Source of the DNA: Armatimonadetes bacterium RBG_19FT_COMBO_69_19
GTDB taxonomy: Bacteria > Sysuimicrobiota > Sysuimicrobiia > Sysuimicrobiales > Kaftiobacteriaceae
Assembly (NCBI GenBank): GCA_001768125.1
Contig: MENB01000119.1
Span: forward strand, 1-7,054
Direction of reading: 5' to 3'
Length of the DNA: 7,054 nt
The notes under the pieces are model-generated. The model ran no database searches and was not told the DNA's origin. It saw nothing but the letters and a program-made list of their open reading frames with translations. A program made the position numbers and the translations under genes. Of the stretch, positions 1-6,855 are shown in pieces. Every line of letters begins with the position of its first letter. Position 1 is the first letter of the stretch.

Positions 1-61
1 CGCGGAGCGCCTGTTCGCGAAGTGCCCCTCGAAGTTCGAGGCGAAGCCGGGCAGCCAGTGA
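1..61 (+). CDS. ccmE: C-terminal end of CcmE-like heme chaperone (5' truncated)
   Basis: Reading from base 2 gives an open frame of 19 codons ending at TGA 59-61, with the C-terminal residues LFAKCPSKFEAK near the end. CcmE proteins typically close with a similar stretch (an L-A-K-C/H-P-S-K-Y/F-E core), which lies on the C-terminal side of the OB-fold heme-binding domain. CcmE is a membrane-anchored periplasmic chaperone that binds heme covalently and hands it to CcmF/CcmH. The heme-binding histidine would lie upstream and cannot be checked. The position directly before ccmF, with a 28-base gap, is the usual ccm order and supports the call. The fragment is short, so the identification rests on the tail motif plus context. 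Confidence 0.72.
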   Translation, partial: AERLFAKCPSKFEAKPGSQ

Positions 62-89
62 TGCGTCCGGACATGAGGAGGGATTCGGC

Positions 90-93
<4 letters not shown>
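61..93 (+). other. Possible 10-codon bridging mini-ORF between ccmE and ccmF
   Basis: The ccmE stop and an ATG overlap (TGATG, 59-63). From this ATG ten codons (MRPDMRRDSA) run to a TGA at 91-93, which overlaps the ccmF start (ATGA, 90-93). Such an arrangement could pass ribosomes from ccmE to ccmF. It may equally be chance, because ccmF has its own strong ribosome binding site inside this stretch. No peptide function is claimed. Confidence 0.2.
75..82 (+). promoter_or_regulatory. Ribosome binding site of ccmF
   Basis: GAGGAGGG lies seven bases before the ATG at 90 and is strongly complementary to the 3' end of 16S rRNA. It fixes the ccmF start at 90. Confidence 0.8.
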
Positions 94-2059
<1,966 letters not shown>

Positions 2060-2060
<1 letters not shown>

Positions 2061-2518
2061 TGCGGGTCCTCGTGCTGCTCACTGTCCTGGGCCTGGTCCT
2101 GGCCGCCGTGCCCCGTCATGCCCACGCCGCCGACCGTGGCCTGGCCGGGGAGTTCATGTGCCAGTGCGGCTGCGGGCTGACGCTCGCGAACTGCACGCAC
2201 CTCTCCTGCGGCCCGCGCGACCAGGCCCTGGCGGAGATCGCGCGGCTCGAGGGGCTGGGGAGGACGCGCGGCCAGATCCGCGCCGCCTTCATCCAGCAGT
2301 ACGGCGAAGGGGTGCTCGCAGCCCCGCTGCGACGAGGGTTCAACCTCCTGGCCTACTGGGGGCCGTACTGGGTCATCATCTCGGGGGCGCTGGCCATCCT
2401 GGCGCTCGCTGCCGCCTGGACGCGCCGGCCTAAGGCGGTGGTCGGCGCCGATGACCCGGGACTCACGGCAGAGCAGCGGGATCTGCTCGAGCGCGAGTTG
2501 AGCAATCTGAAGGACTGA
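2060..2518 (+). CDS. ccmH: Cytochrome c maturation protein CcmH (CycL/NrfF type), Cys-rich variant
   Basis: The product has 152 residues. A signal peptide covers residues 1-23 (cleavage probably after AHA). A CcmH-type domain spans about 24-92, a membrane helix about 98-120, and a short charged tail ends in LLERELSNLKD. In the family this domain holds a periplasmic thiol pair that keeps or reduces the apocytochrome CXXCH cysteines and works with CcmF. The classical LRCXXC motif is replaced by a cysteine cluster: C34, C36 and C38 (MCQCGCG) followed by C45 and C50 (NCTHLSC). The motif pattern and the family-like stretch after it (ALAEIARLEGLGRTRGQIRAAF) still identify the family. GGAGGGG at 2048-2054, five bases before the ATG, and the one-base overlap with ccmF support the start at 2060. 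Which cysteines are catalytic cannot be decided from sequence. Confidence 0.93.
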
Positions 2519-2528
2519 GGGGACTGAG

Positions 2529-2939
2529 ATGGAGCTCATCGTGATCCTGATCCTGGTGGGGGCCACGGCCGGACTCATCCTGTGGCCGCTCCTAAGTCGT
2601 CCCGAGGCGCGCAGCGCCGAGGGCGGATCGCTTCCGCCGGCGCCCGCGGCGAAGGGGCGCATGGCACTCGCCGCCATCAAGGAGCTCGAATTCGACCTCG
2701 CCACGGGAAAGATCGCCGAGGACGACTACAAGATGCTGCGCGCCCGCTACGAAGCGAAGGCGGTGGAAGCGCTGACCGAGGCGCCGACGGGACGACCCGT
2801 TGCGCCCGACGAGGCTCTGGAAGCCGCGATCCGCGCAGCCCGAGGCCGGCGGTTCTGCACCTCATGCGGAACCGCCCTCCCCTCAGGTGCCCGCTTCTGT
2901 CCGAGCTGCGGCACGGCCGCGCGGGGGGTGCCCGCATGA
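2529..2939 (+). CDS. Membrane-anchored CcmI-like motif protein with C-terminal zinc ribbon
   Basis: The product has 136 residues. A single N-terminal membrane helix (about 3-22, MELIVILILVGATAGLILWP) is followed by arginines, which suggests that the rest is cytoplasmic. Residues 45-82 form a predicted helical hairpin (AIKELEFDLATGKIAEDDY, then LRARYEAK). It resembles the cytoplasmic loop of CcmI/CycH, typically an ELERDLAxGxIDExEY-type stretch. Residues 110-127 form a zinc ribbon with two CXXC knuckles (C110/C113 and C124/C127). CcmI proteins normally have a TPR domain after the loop; none is present here. Proteins of this build are often named only as zinc-ribbon or hypothetical proteins near ccm genes. 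GAGGGG at 2517-2522, overlapping the ccmH stop, gives a six-base spacing to ATG 2529. The stop overlaps the next start (ATGA, 2936-2939). I infer a helper role in cytochrome c maturation. The metal ligands are visible, but the partner is unknown. Confidence 0.85.
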   Translation: MELIVILILVGATAGLILWPLLSRPEARSAEGGSLPPAPAAKGRMALAAIKELEFDLATGKIAEDDYKMLRARYEAKAVEALTEAPTGRPVAPDEALEAAIRAARGRRFCTSCGTALPSGARFCPSCGTAARGVPA

Positions 2940-4048
2940 GAATCATCCTGCTCCTCATGACCTTGCTGCTCCTCACCGCCCCCGCCCTGGCCGCCGCGCC
3001 CCCATCCTGGACGATCAGCGGTACTGTGACGAACCATACCGGCAGCCCCCGCCCCGCAGCCGATCAGGAAGTCAAGCTCACTGCCTACGTGAACGGCGCG
3101 GAGGCCGACTGGAAGACGGTGAAAACATCCGCTCGCGGGGAGTTCACTTTTCCCGTGCCGCCCGATCCCCAGCGTACGTACGCCCTGCAGGTGAAGTACA
3201 AGGGCGGGGAGTACGACAGCCCCTCCATCGCTTTCAAGGCGGGCGAGACAAGCAAACGCCTCACCATGCGTGTCTTTGAACCGACGAGCGACCCGAAAGT
3301 CCTTCGGGTGAACGTGCACCACATCATCGCCGAAGCGGGCGCGGGCATGGTGCAGGTCGCGGAGTTGCTCGTGTTCGCGAATACGAGCGACCGGACGTAC
3401 ATCGGTGGGACGCCGCGCGCCGACGGCAAGCGGGAGACACTGCGTATCACCTTGCCTGCGGGTGCCGGCAACGTTCAGTACATGGACGGGCTGATGGAGT
3501 GCTGCGTCTTTGTGACCGATACCGGCCTCGTGGACACGATGGACGTGGAGCCGGGGATGCGCGAGATCTCCTATGCATATACGCTGCCCTCAGGCCGCGG
3601 CTCTCTCGCGCTCACGCGGCGGCTGGACTACCCAGCCGAGCGCGTTGAGGTGTTCGGGAGCGCGGCGTTCGCGCTGACCGTCCCCGCCCTGGAGCGCCAG
3701 GACGACGTGAAGACCGATCAGGGGACATACGCCCGCTTCTCGTCGGCCGGCCTGGCAGCGGGCACAGACGTGCGCCTCGCCTTGAGCGGGCTGCCCGTGC
3801 CGCGCTCAGGGACGCGCCGCATCGCCATCGCCGCCTTCGCCGGTATCGTGGCGGCCGCCCTAGCCTATCCGCTGCTGCGCCGGAGACGCTCGGGCGCGCC
3901 CATCGTCACCGGCCAGGCGCGCGAGGACCTCATCGCGGCCGTGGCCGCACTCGACGATCGATTCGAAGCGGGGGAGATCCCGGAACCGGAGTACCGGGAG
4001 CGCCGGGAGCGCTACATGGCGAAGTTACGCCGGATGGCGGCTGCATGA
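2936..4048 (+). CDS. Secreted beta-domain protein with C-terminal membrane anchor and CcmI-like tail
   Basis: I read a 370-residue protein from ATG 2936, chosen because it begins a clear signal peptide (1-20, ending in PALAA) and overlaps the previous stop as ATGA. The open frame continues upstream to 2582, but that part only shadows the zinc-ribbon gene. Residues about 24-120 look like a carboxypeptidase-regulatory-like beta sandwich (SGTVTNHTG start, then GEFTFPVP and a YALQVKYKGGEY strand). Residues about 121-285 form a second beta-rich extracytoplasmic region with vicinal cysteines C189-C190. A membrane helix covers about 296-314 and is followed by RRRR, placing the tail in the cytoplasm. 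Tail residues 331-364 (ALDDRFEAGEIPEPEY, then ERRERYMAKL) repeat the motif of the preceding gene. There is no enzyme active site that I recognise. The locus suggests a structural or apocytochrome-handling role in Ccm. Confidence 0.85.
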   Translation: MRIILLLMTLLLLTAPALAAAPPSWTISGTVTNHTGSPRPAADQEVKLTAYVNGAEADWKTVKTSARGEFTFPVPPDPQRTYALQVKYKGGEYDSPSIAFKAGETSKRLTMRVFEPTSDPKVLRVNVHHIIAEAGAGMVQVAELLVFANTSDRTYIGGTPRADGKRETLRITLPAGAGNVQYMDGLMECCVFVTDTGLVDTMDVEPGMREISYAYTLPSGRGSLALTRRLDYPAERVEVFGSAAFALTVPALERQDDVKTDQGTYARFSSAGLAAGTDVRLALSGLPVPRSGTRRIAIAAFAGIVAAALAYPLLRRRRSGAPIVTGQAREDLIAAVAALDDRFEAGEIPEPEYRERRERYMAKLRRMAAA

Positions 4049-4074
4049 GCGGCAGAAGCGGACCGACGATCTGA
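4045..4074 (+). other. Possible 9-codon bridging mini-ORF before the PAS-LuxR gene
   Basis: An ATG at 4045 overlaps the stop of the upstream gene (ATGA, 4045-4048). It opens nine codons (MSGRSGPTI) ending at TGA 4072-4074, and this stop overlaps the ATG of the regulator (TGATG). Unlike ccmF, the regulator has no clear ribosome binding site, so stepwise reinitiation through this mini-ORF is a plausible way to translate it at a low level. It may be coincidence. Confidence 0.25.
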
Positions 4075-4727
4075 TGGTGACGCTGCCGACGGTCGATCTC
4101 GCGGAGCTCGTGGACGGCACAGGGGACGCCGCCTTCGCCGTCAACGCAGCCCATACCATCGTCGCCTGGAACCGTGCGGCCGAGGAGCTGCTCGACATCA
4201 AGGCCGCAGAGGCTCTCGGCCGTGACTGCGGTCTGGTCATCGGGGGCCGCAACGGCGAGGGACACATCGTCTGCACCACCCTCTGCCCGTTCCGCCTGGC
4301 GATGCACCGCGGCGAGCGACTCCGCACCATGGACCTCCAGGTGCGCCGCGCCGGGCGGCCCCCGGTCTGGGTGCGGATGACCTCGATCATCGTAGCGGGG
4401 CTGGACCCCTGCGTCGTACACATCCTCCACGACATCACCGAGGATCGCAACCGCGAGGGGTTCGTCCAGCAGGTGATGCAGGCCGCGGCCTCGCTCTCCG
4501 GCTCGCGCGATCCGAAGACGCCCAACGGCCCGCCGGTGCTGCTCTCCCCGCGCGAGACCGAAATCCTGCGGCTCCTGGCCACGGGCGCCGGCACCCGTGA
4601 GATCGCTCAGGCCCTGAGCATCAGCGTGGCCACCGTGCGCAACCACATCCAGCAGATCATGACCGCCCTGCGTGCCCACAGCCGGCTCGAAGCCGTGGTC
4701 AAGGCCCTGCAGCGACGCCTGTTCTGA
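4074..4727 (+). CDS. PAS-LuxR transcriptional regulator with a Cys cluster
   Basis: The product has 217 residues. A PAS sensor domain spans about 8-125 (VNAAHTIVAWNRAAEELL at the N-terminal side; the final strand leads into HDITEDR). A linker follows, then a LuxR-type helix-turn-helix at 157-217 (LSPRETEILRLLATG, EIAQALSISVATVRNHI, and a closing LEAVVKAL helix). There is no receiver domain and no conserved phospho-acceptor, so it is a one-component regulator. The PAS domain contains C52, C67 and C71, the last two as CTTLCP. As far as I recall, similar Cys-x3-Cys-Pro patterns recur in PAS-LuxR proteins of several phyla, which hints at a redox or metal-binding sensor; the ligand is not known from sequence. 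The gene starts 25 bases after the upstream stop without a good ribosome binding site, so it is probably the last gene of the ccm transcript. Targets may be the operon itself or cytochrome genes (inference). An alternative start is GTG 4077. Confidence 0.92.
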   Translation: MVTLPTVDLAELVDGTGDAAFAVNAAHTIVAWNRAAEELLDIKAAEALGRDCGLVIGGRNGEGHIVCTTLCPFRLAMHRGERLRTMDLQVRRAGRPPVWVRMTSIIVAGLDPCVVHILHDITEDRNREGFVQQVMQAAASLSGSRDPKTPNGPPVLLSPRETEILRLLATGAGTREIAQALSISVATVRNHIQQIMTALRAHSRLEAVVKALQRRLF

Positions 4728-4802
4728 CGTAGTTCCAATCGCTCGCGCATATCCGGCGCCGGCCCGATGGGCCCGCTCCGCGCTCGTTCCTATTCTGAGC
4801 GT

Positions 4803-4809
4803 AGGAGGG
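4803..4809 (+). promoter_or_regulatory. Ribosome binding site with unusually tight spacing
   Basis: AGGAGGG sits almost against the ATG at 4811, with only about two bases after the GGAGG core, less than the usual five to nine. There is no in-frame ATG, GTG or TTG a few codons further on. A TATTCT that resembles a -10 box lies at 4791-4796, but no matching -35 box was found. Confidence 0.4.
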
Positions 4810-4810
4810 T

Positions 4811-4999
4811 ATGCCCATCATCGAGGAGTGGACGGCCTGGCTGCTTGTCCGCGAGCGGGAACGCCAGTTGACCCGCGAGGAGCTGATCCGCGAGGCGGAG
4901 CGGGCGCGCGCGCGGACCGCCGGCGTCACGGTGCTGCGCGCGCGCCCGCAGCAGCCGTCCCCTTCCGAACATGGCCCCAATCACCGACGCGCCGCGTAA
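4811..4999 (+). CDS. Small hypothetical protein, 62 residues
   Basis: I do not recognise this protein. Residues 1-36 are strongly charged and probably helical (EEWTAWLLVRERERQ, then REELIREAERARAR), with a small hydrophobic patch around WTAWLLV. The last 20 residues are rich in Pro, Ser, Arg and His and look disordered. Third codon positions are almost all G or C for the first 50 codons, as in the neighbouring genes, and AGGAGGG precedes the ATG. Both argue that it is a real gene. Against it are the tight ribosome-binding-site spacing and the short length. It stands alone between the regulator and the radical SAM gene, with 83 and 165 bases on either side. No signal peptide or membrane helix is evident. 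Confidence 0.5.
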   Translation: MPIIEEWTAWLLVRERERQLTREELIREAERARARTAGVTVLRARPQQPSPSEHGPNHRRAA

Positions 5000-5164
5000 T
5001 ACACCCCCCGAAGACTGATTGACCCCAGCACGAAAGGACCATCCGGGATGCCGCCCGGGGCTGATGGGCGGGGCCACCTGCAGCGTCGAGCGGCCTGAGC
5101 CCTCACCGCCAAATCGGGCCTCCGGCGGATTGTCCTCCCCACTTGCAGTTGCGACCATGACAGC
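5000..5164. other. Non-coding gap able to form competing hairpins
   Basis: No coding frame is supported in this 165-base gap upstream of the radical SAM gene. Two hairpins compete for the same bases: CCGGG 5043-5047 pairs with CCCGG 5054-5058, while CCGCCC 5051-5056 pairs with GGGCGG 5066-5071. A third stem pairs CCGCC 5106-5110 with GGCGG 5124-5128. A TTGACC at 5019-5024 resembles a -35 box but has no -10 partner at the right distance. The stretch could be a structured leader or attenuator, or just GC-rich spacer. I could not match it to a known riboswitch class. Confidence 0.3.
5130..5158 (+). promoter_or_regulatory. Weak candidate promoter for a leaderless radical SAM mRNA
   Basis: TTGTCC (5130-5135) and GACCAT (5153-5158) are 17 bases apart and match the -35 and -10 consensus at four and three positions. 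Initiation about seven bases further on would fall on the ATG at 5165, which has no ribosome binding site. Matches this poor are common by chance. Confidence 0.18.
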
Positions 5165-6388
5165 ATGACCGCGACTGTGGCCTACCGGCTCACCGTCAAA
5201 GACGAGGCCGTGGGCGTGACCGTGCGCGACGGCGCGGAGTCCGTCTTCACCTTCGACCGAGCCGGCCGGCTCTTCGCCGCCTGGCTCGGCGAGCGCTTCT
5301 ACCGGCGGGCGCTGTCCGGGCGGATCGTCGAGAAGCACACCGTCCGCGAGGGCCCGTACCGCATCGCGCACCGGCGCACGCTCGATCTGCGCGAAGGCGA
5401 CGCCCTTCTCGACCGGGGCGCCGCCGCGGCCGGTGAGGCCGGCGACGCTCTCGGCCGGGGCGAGGCCGAACTGGTGTGGTCCGCGTCCGTCCCCGCCTCA
5501 CCTGTGGAAGCGGAGCGCCTCGCCCGGTCGGCGGCCGCGTTCAATGCCGCCGCCGCGCGTGCGGACGGGCGTCGATACGCCGAGGTGTACCGCCCGGTCG
5601 GCGTCCTGCCCCCCGACCAGTACCTCGCCCTCGTGCTGCAGGTGACCGAGGGCTGCCACTGGAATCGCTGCACCTTCTGCGCCTTCTATCGCGATCAGCC
5701 GTTCCGCGTGAAGTCCGTTCCGGAGTTGGACGCGCACGTGCGGAACGTCACGGCCTACCTCGGAGAAGGTCTCTCCCTGCGGGGGAGCCTCTTCCTCGGG
5801 GAAGCCAACGCGCTGTGCCTCCCCACGGACGAGCTCGTGGCCCGGCTGGAGCTGATCCGCCGCTGGTTCGTCCCCGACGGAGGTCCCACGCGCGGGGTGT
5901 ATGCCTTCCTGGACGTCTTCACCGGCCGCCGGAAGTCCCCGTCCGAGTTCGAGGAGCTGCGCGTGCGCGGCCTGCGGCGGGTCTACGTCGGCGTCGAGAG
6001 CGGCGACGACAGGCTGCTGCGGCTGCTCAACAAACCGCAGCGTGCGGCCCACGCCGCCGAGGTCGTGCGTGCCCTCAAGACGGCGGGCCTGTCGGTCGGC
6101 GTGATCGTGATGGCGGGGGTCGGCGGCGACCGCTTCGCCGAGGCGCACGTTACCGCCACGCTCACCCTGCTAAACGCGCTCCCGCTCGACGCGGGCGACC
6201 TCGTCTACCTGTCCGCCTTCGTTGAGCACCCGCACAGCGACTACGAACGCGCCGCCCGGGAGGCCGGGATCCGCCCGCTCGGCCCCGTGGAGATCCACCA
6301 CCAGATTCGGCGGTTGCGGGAGGGCCTGCGCTTCGGATCCCGCGGCCCGCGCGTCTCCCGGTACGACATCGCCGAGTTCATCTACTAG
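5165..6388 (+). CDS. Radical SAM protein of unknown substrate, CX4CX2C type
   Basis: The product has 407 residues. C164, C169 and C172 (TEGCHWNRCTFCAFYRDQ) form the site for the 4Fe-4S cluster that binds S-adenosylmethionine. The spacing is CX4CX2C rather than the common CX3CX2C, as in a group of COG1032-like radical SAM proteins with a GCxxNxCxFC signature. Later landmarks are FLGEANAL (about 216-223) and VGVESGDDRLLRLLNKP (from about 275), the usual SAM-barrel strands; MAGVGGD follows. Residues 1-150 precede the barrel, carry no B12-binding motif that I can see, and are rich in Ala and Arg. The reaction is unknown. No extra cysteine cluster for an auxiliary Fe-S centre is evident near the C terminus. 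ATG 5165 is the first start after the in-frame TGA 5096-5098, and no ribosome binding site precedes it. No neighbour suggests a pathway. Confidence 0.92.
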   Translation: MTATVAYRLTVKDEAVGVTVRDGAESVFTFDRAGRLFAAWLGERFYRRALSGRIVEKHTVREGPYRIAHRRTLDLREGDALLDRGAAAAGEAGDALGRGEAELVWSASVPASPVEAERLARSAAAFNAAAARADGRRYAEVYRPVGVLPPDQYLALVLQVTEGCHWNRCTFCAFYRDQPFRVKSVPELDAHVRNVTAYLGEGLSLRGSLFLGEANALCLPTDELVARLELIRRWFVPDGGPTRGVYAFLDVFTGRRKSPSEFEELRVRGLRRVYVGVESGDDRLLRLLNKPQRAAHAAEVVRALKTAGLSVGVIVMAGVGGDRFAEAHVTATLTLLNALPLDAGDLVYLSAFVEHPHSDYERAAREAGIRPLGPVEIHHQIRRLREGLRFGSRGPRVSRYDIAEFIY

Positions 6389-6405
6389 CGCCTCGTCGCG
6401 GCGCC

Positions 6406-6420
6406 GCGCGCATGGCGCGC
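6406..6420 (+). terminator. Possible terminator hairpin after the radical SAM gene
   Basis: GCGCGC 6406-6411 pairs with GCGCGC 6415-6420 around a three-base loop, 17 bases after the TAG stop. There is no T run after it, so intrinsic termination is doubtful. Confidence 0.22.
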
Positions 6421-6486
6421 TCTGGCATCGGGCGGCCGCCTGACACGCTCCCCCTCCTTTCTTCCTGATGCACGGATCGGGGCCTT

Positions 6487-6502
6487 TGATGCGCCCGCAT
6501 CA
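6487..6502. repeat. Inverted repeat TGATGC-N4-GCATCA, possible operator
   Basis: A perfect 6-base dyad (6487-6492 and 6497-6502, spacer GCCC) lies about 100 bases before the helix-turn-helix gene. A further TGATGC half-site is at 6466-6471, exactly 21 bases (two helical turns) upstream of the first arm. The phasing would suit a dimeric DNA-binding protein. The hexamer also occurs inside genes in this window, so chance is possible. Confidence 0.25.
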
Positions 6503-6604
6503 TAGGCGCCCCCTCCACCGCGCGCGTACGCTAGGAACGGACGCGCATCGCTCGGCGTCTCTGTGCGCGATAACGCCCCCGGGAGGTGAACCGCAGGACG
6601 GACC

Positions 6605-6823
6605 ATGGATACCGACAAGCGCTACCTGTCGCGACTGGACGTGGCCACGTTGTTTGACGTCTCCCCGCACACGGTGTACCGCTGGACGCGTGAGGGTCGG
6701 CTTCCGTATGTCCTCACTCCCGGCGGGCGGCGCCGGTACCCGAGGGAGGAGATCCAGCGCCTGGCGGCCTCATGGCTGCAGGTGCACACGACCGCTGATC
6801 GTACGATGCGTCGAGCAAGCTGA
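6605..6823 (+). CDS. BldC/MerR-like helix-turn-helix protein (HTH_17 type)
   Basis: The product has 72 residues, essentially one winged helix-turn-helix. LSRLDVATLFDVSPHTVYRW (8-27) forms the helix-turn-helix, and the wing is REGRLPYVLTPGGRRRYPREE (about 29-49). The pattern closely follows BldC of Actinobacteria and the MerR-like domains of excisionases, in which a T-x-G-G-x-R-R-Y wing contacts DNA. No effector domain is present. An excisionase role is unlikely because no integrase or att-like repeat is visible. ATG 6605 is the first start after the in-frame TGA 6587-6589, and AGGA at 6595-6598 is a modest ribosome binding site. The next gene begins 32 bases downstream, so both are probably co-transcribed and the protein may control that gene. 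Confidence 0.88.
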   Translation: MDTDKRYLSRLDVATLFDVSPHTVYRWTREGRLPYVLTPGGRRRYPREEIQRLAASWLQVHTTADRTMRRAS

Positions 6824-6840
6824 GTGATGCGGTATCCGTT

Positions 6841-6850
6841 GAGGAGGGAG
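6841..6850 (+). promoter_or_regulatory. Ribosome binding site of the truncated 3' gene
   Basis: GAGGAGGGAG lies just before ATG 6856, with eight bases after the AGGAGG core. It supports a real gene start there; ATG 6859 in the same frame is an alternative. Confidence 0.75.
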
Positions 6851-6855
6851 ATCGA

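Larger units (their letters stand above)
6389..6604. other. 216-base gap upstream of the helix-turn-helix gene
   Basis: I see no supported gene here. The gap holds a GC hairpin near the radical SAM stop, a pyrimidine-rich run at about 6449-6466, a 6-base palindrome at 6487-6502, and GGGAGGTGAA at 6581-6590. The last resembles a strong ribosome binding site but is 18 bases from the next ATG. A TACGCT at 6527-6532 fits a TANNNT -10 box but lacks a -35 partner. Confidence 0.5.

Noticed and set aside
2582..2935. Upstream extension of the 370-residue protein's frame
   Set aside because: It overlaps the zinc-ribbon gene in another frame, has Arg/Gly-rich junk composition, and would bury the signal peptide that begins at 2936.
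4761..4773. GGCCC-GAT-GGGCC hairpin after the PAS-LuxR gene as an intrinsic terminator
   Set aside because: The stem is only five pairs, the loop is three bases, and no T run follows.
4672..5022. A 116-codon plus-strand frame overlapping the regulator end and the 62-residue gene
   Set aside because: Composition is shadow-like and it crosses two better supported genes in other frames.
5031..5075. Resemblance to fluoride or c-di-GMP riboswitches (GGCTGAT, GCACGAAAGG)
   Set aside because: The rest of the consensus, including the fluoride pseudoknot segment and the GEMM core and tetraloop-receptor parts, could not be matched.
5476..6225. A 249-codon plus-strand frame inside the radical SAM gene
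   Set aside because: Arg-rich shadow without motifs; the radical SAM frame carries the conserved residues.
6385..6618. A 77-codon minus-strand frame covering the gap before the helix-turn-helix gene
   Set aside because: Ala/Arg/Gly-rich with no motif, and it runs into the start of the plus-strand gene; treated as non-coding.
6605..6823. Reading the small helix-turn-helix protein as a phage or ICE excisionase
   Set aside because: No integrase, att-like repeat or tRNA is visible, and the wing sequence is closer to BldC-type proteins.
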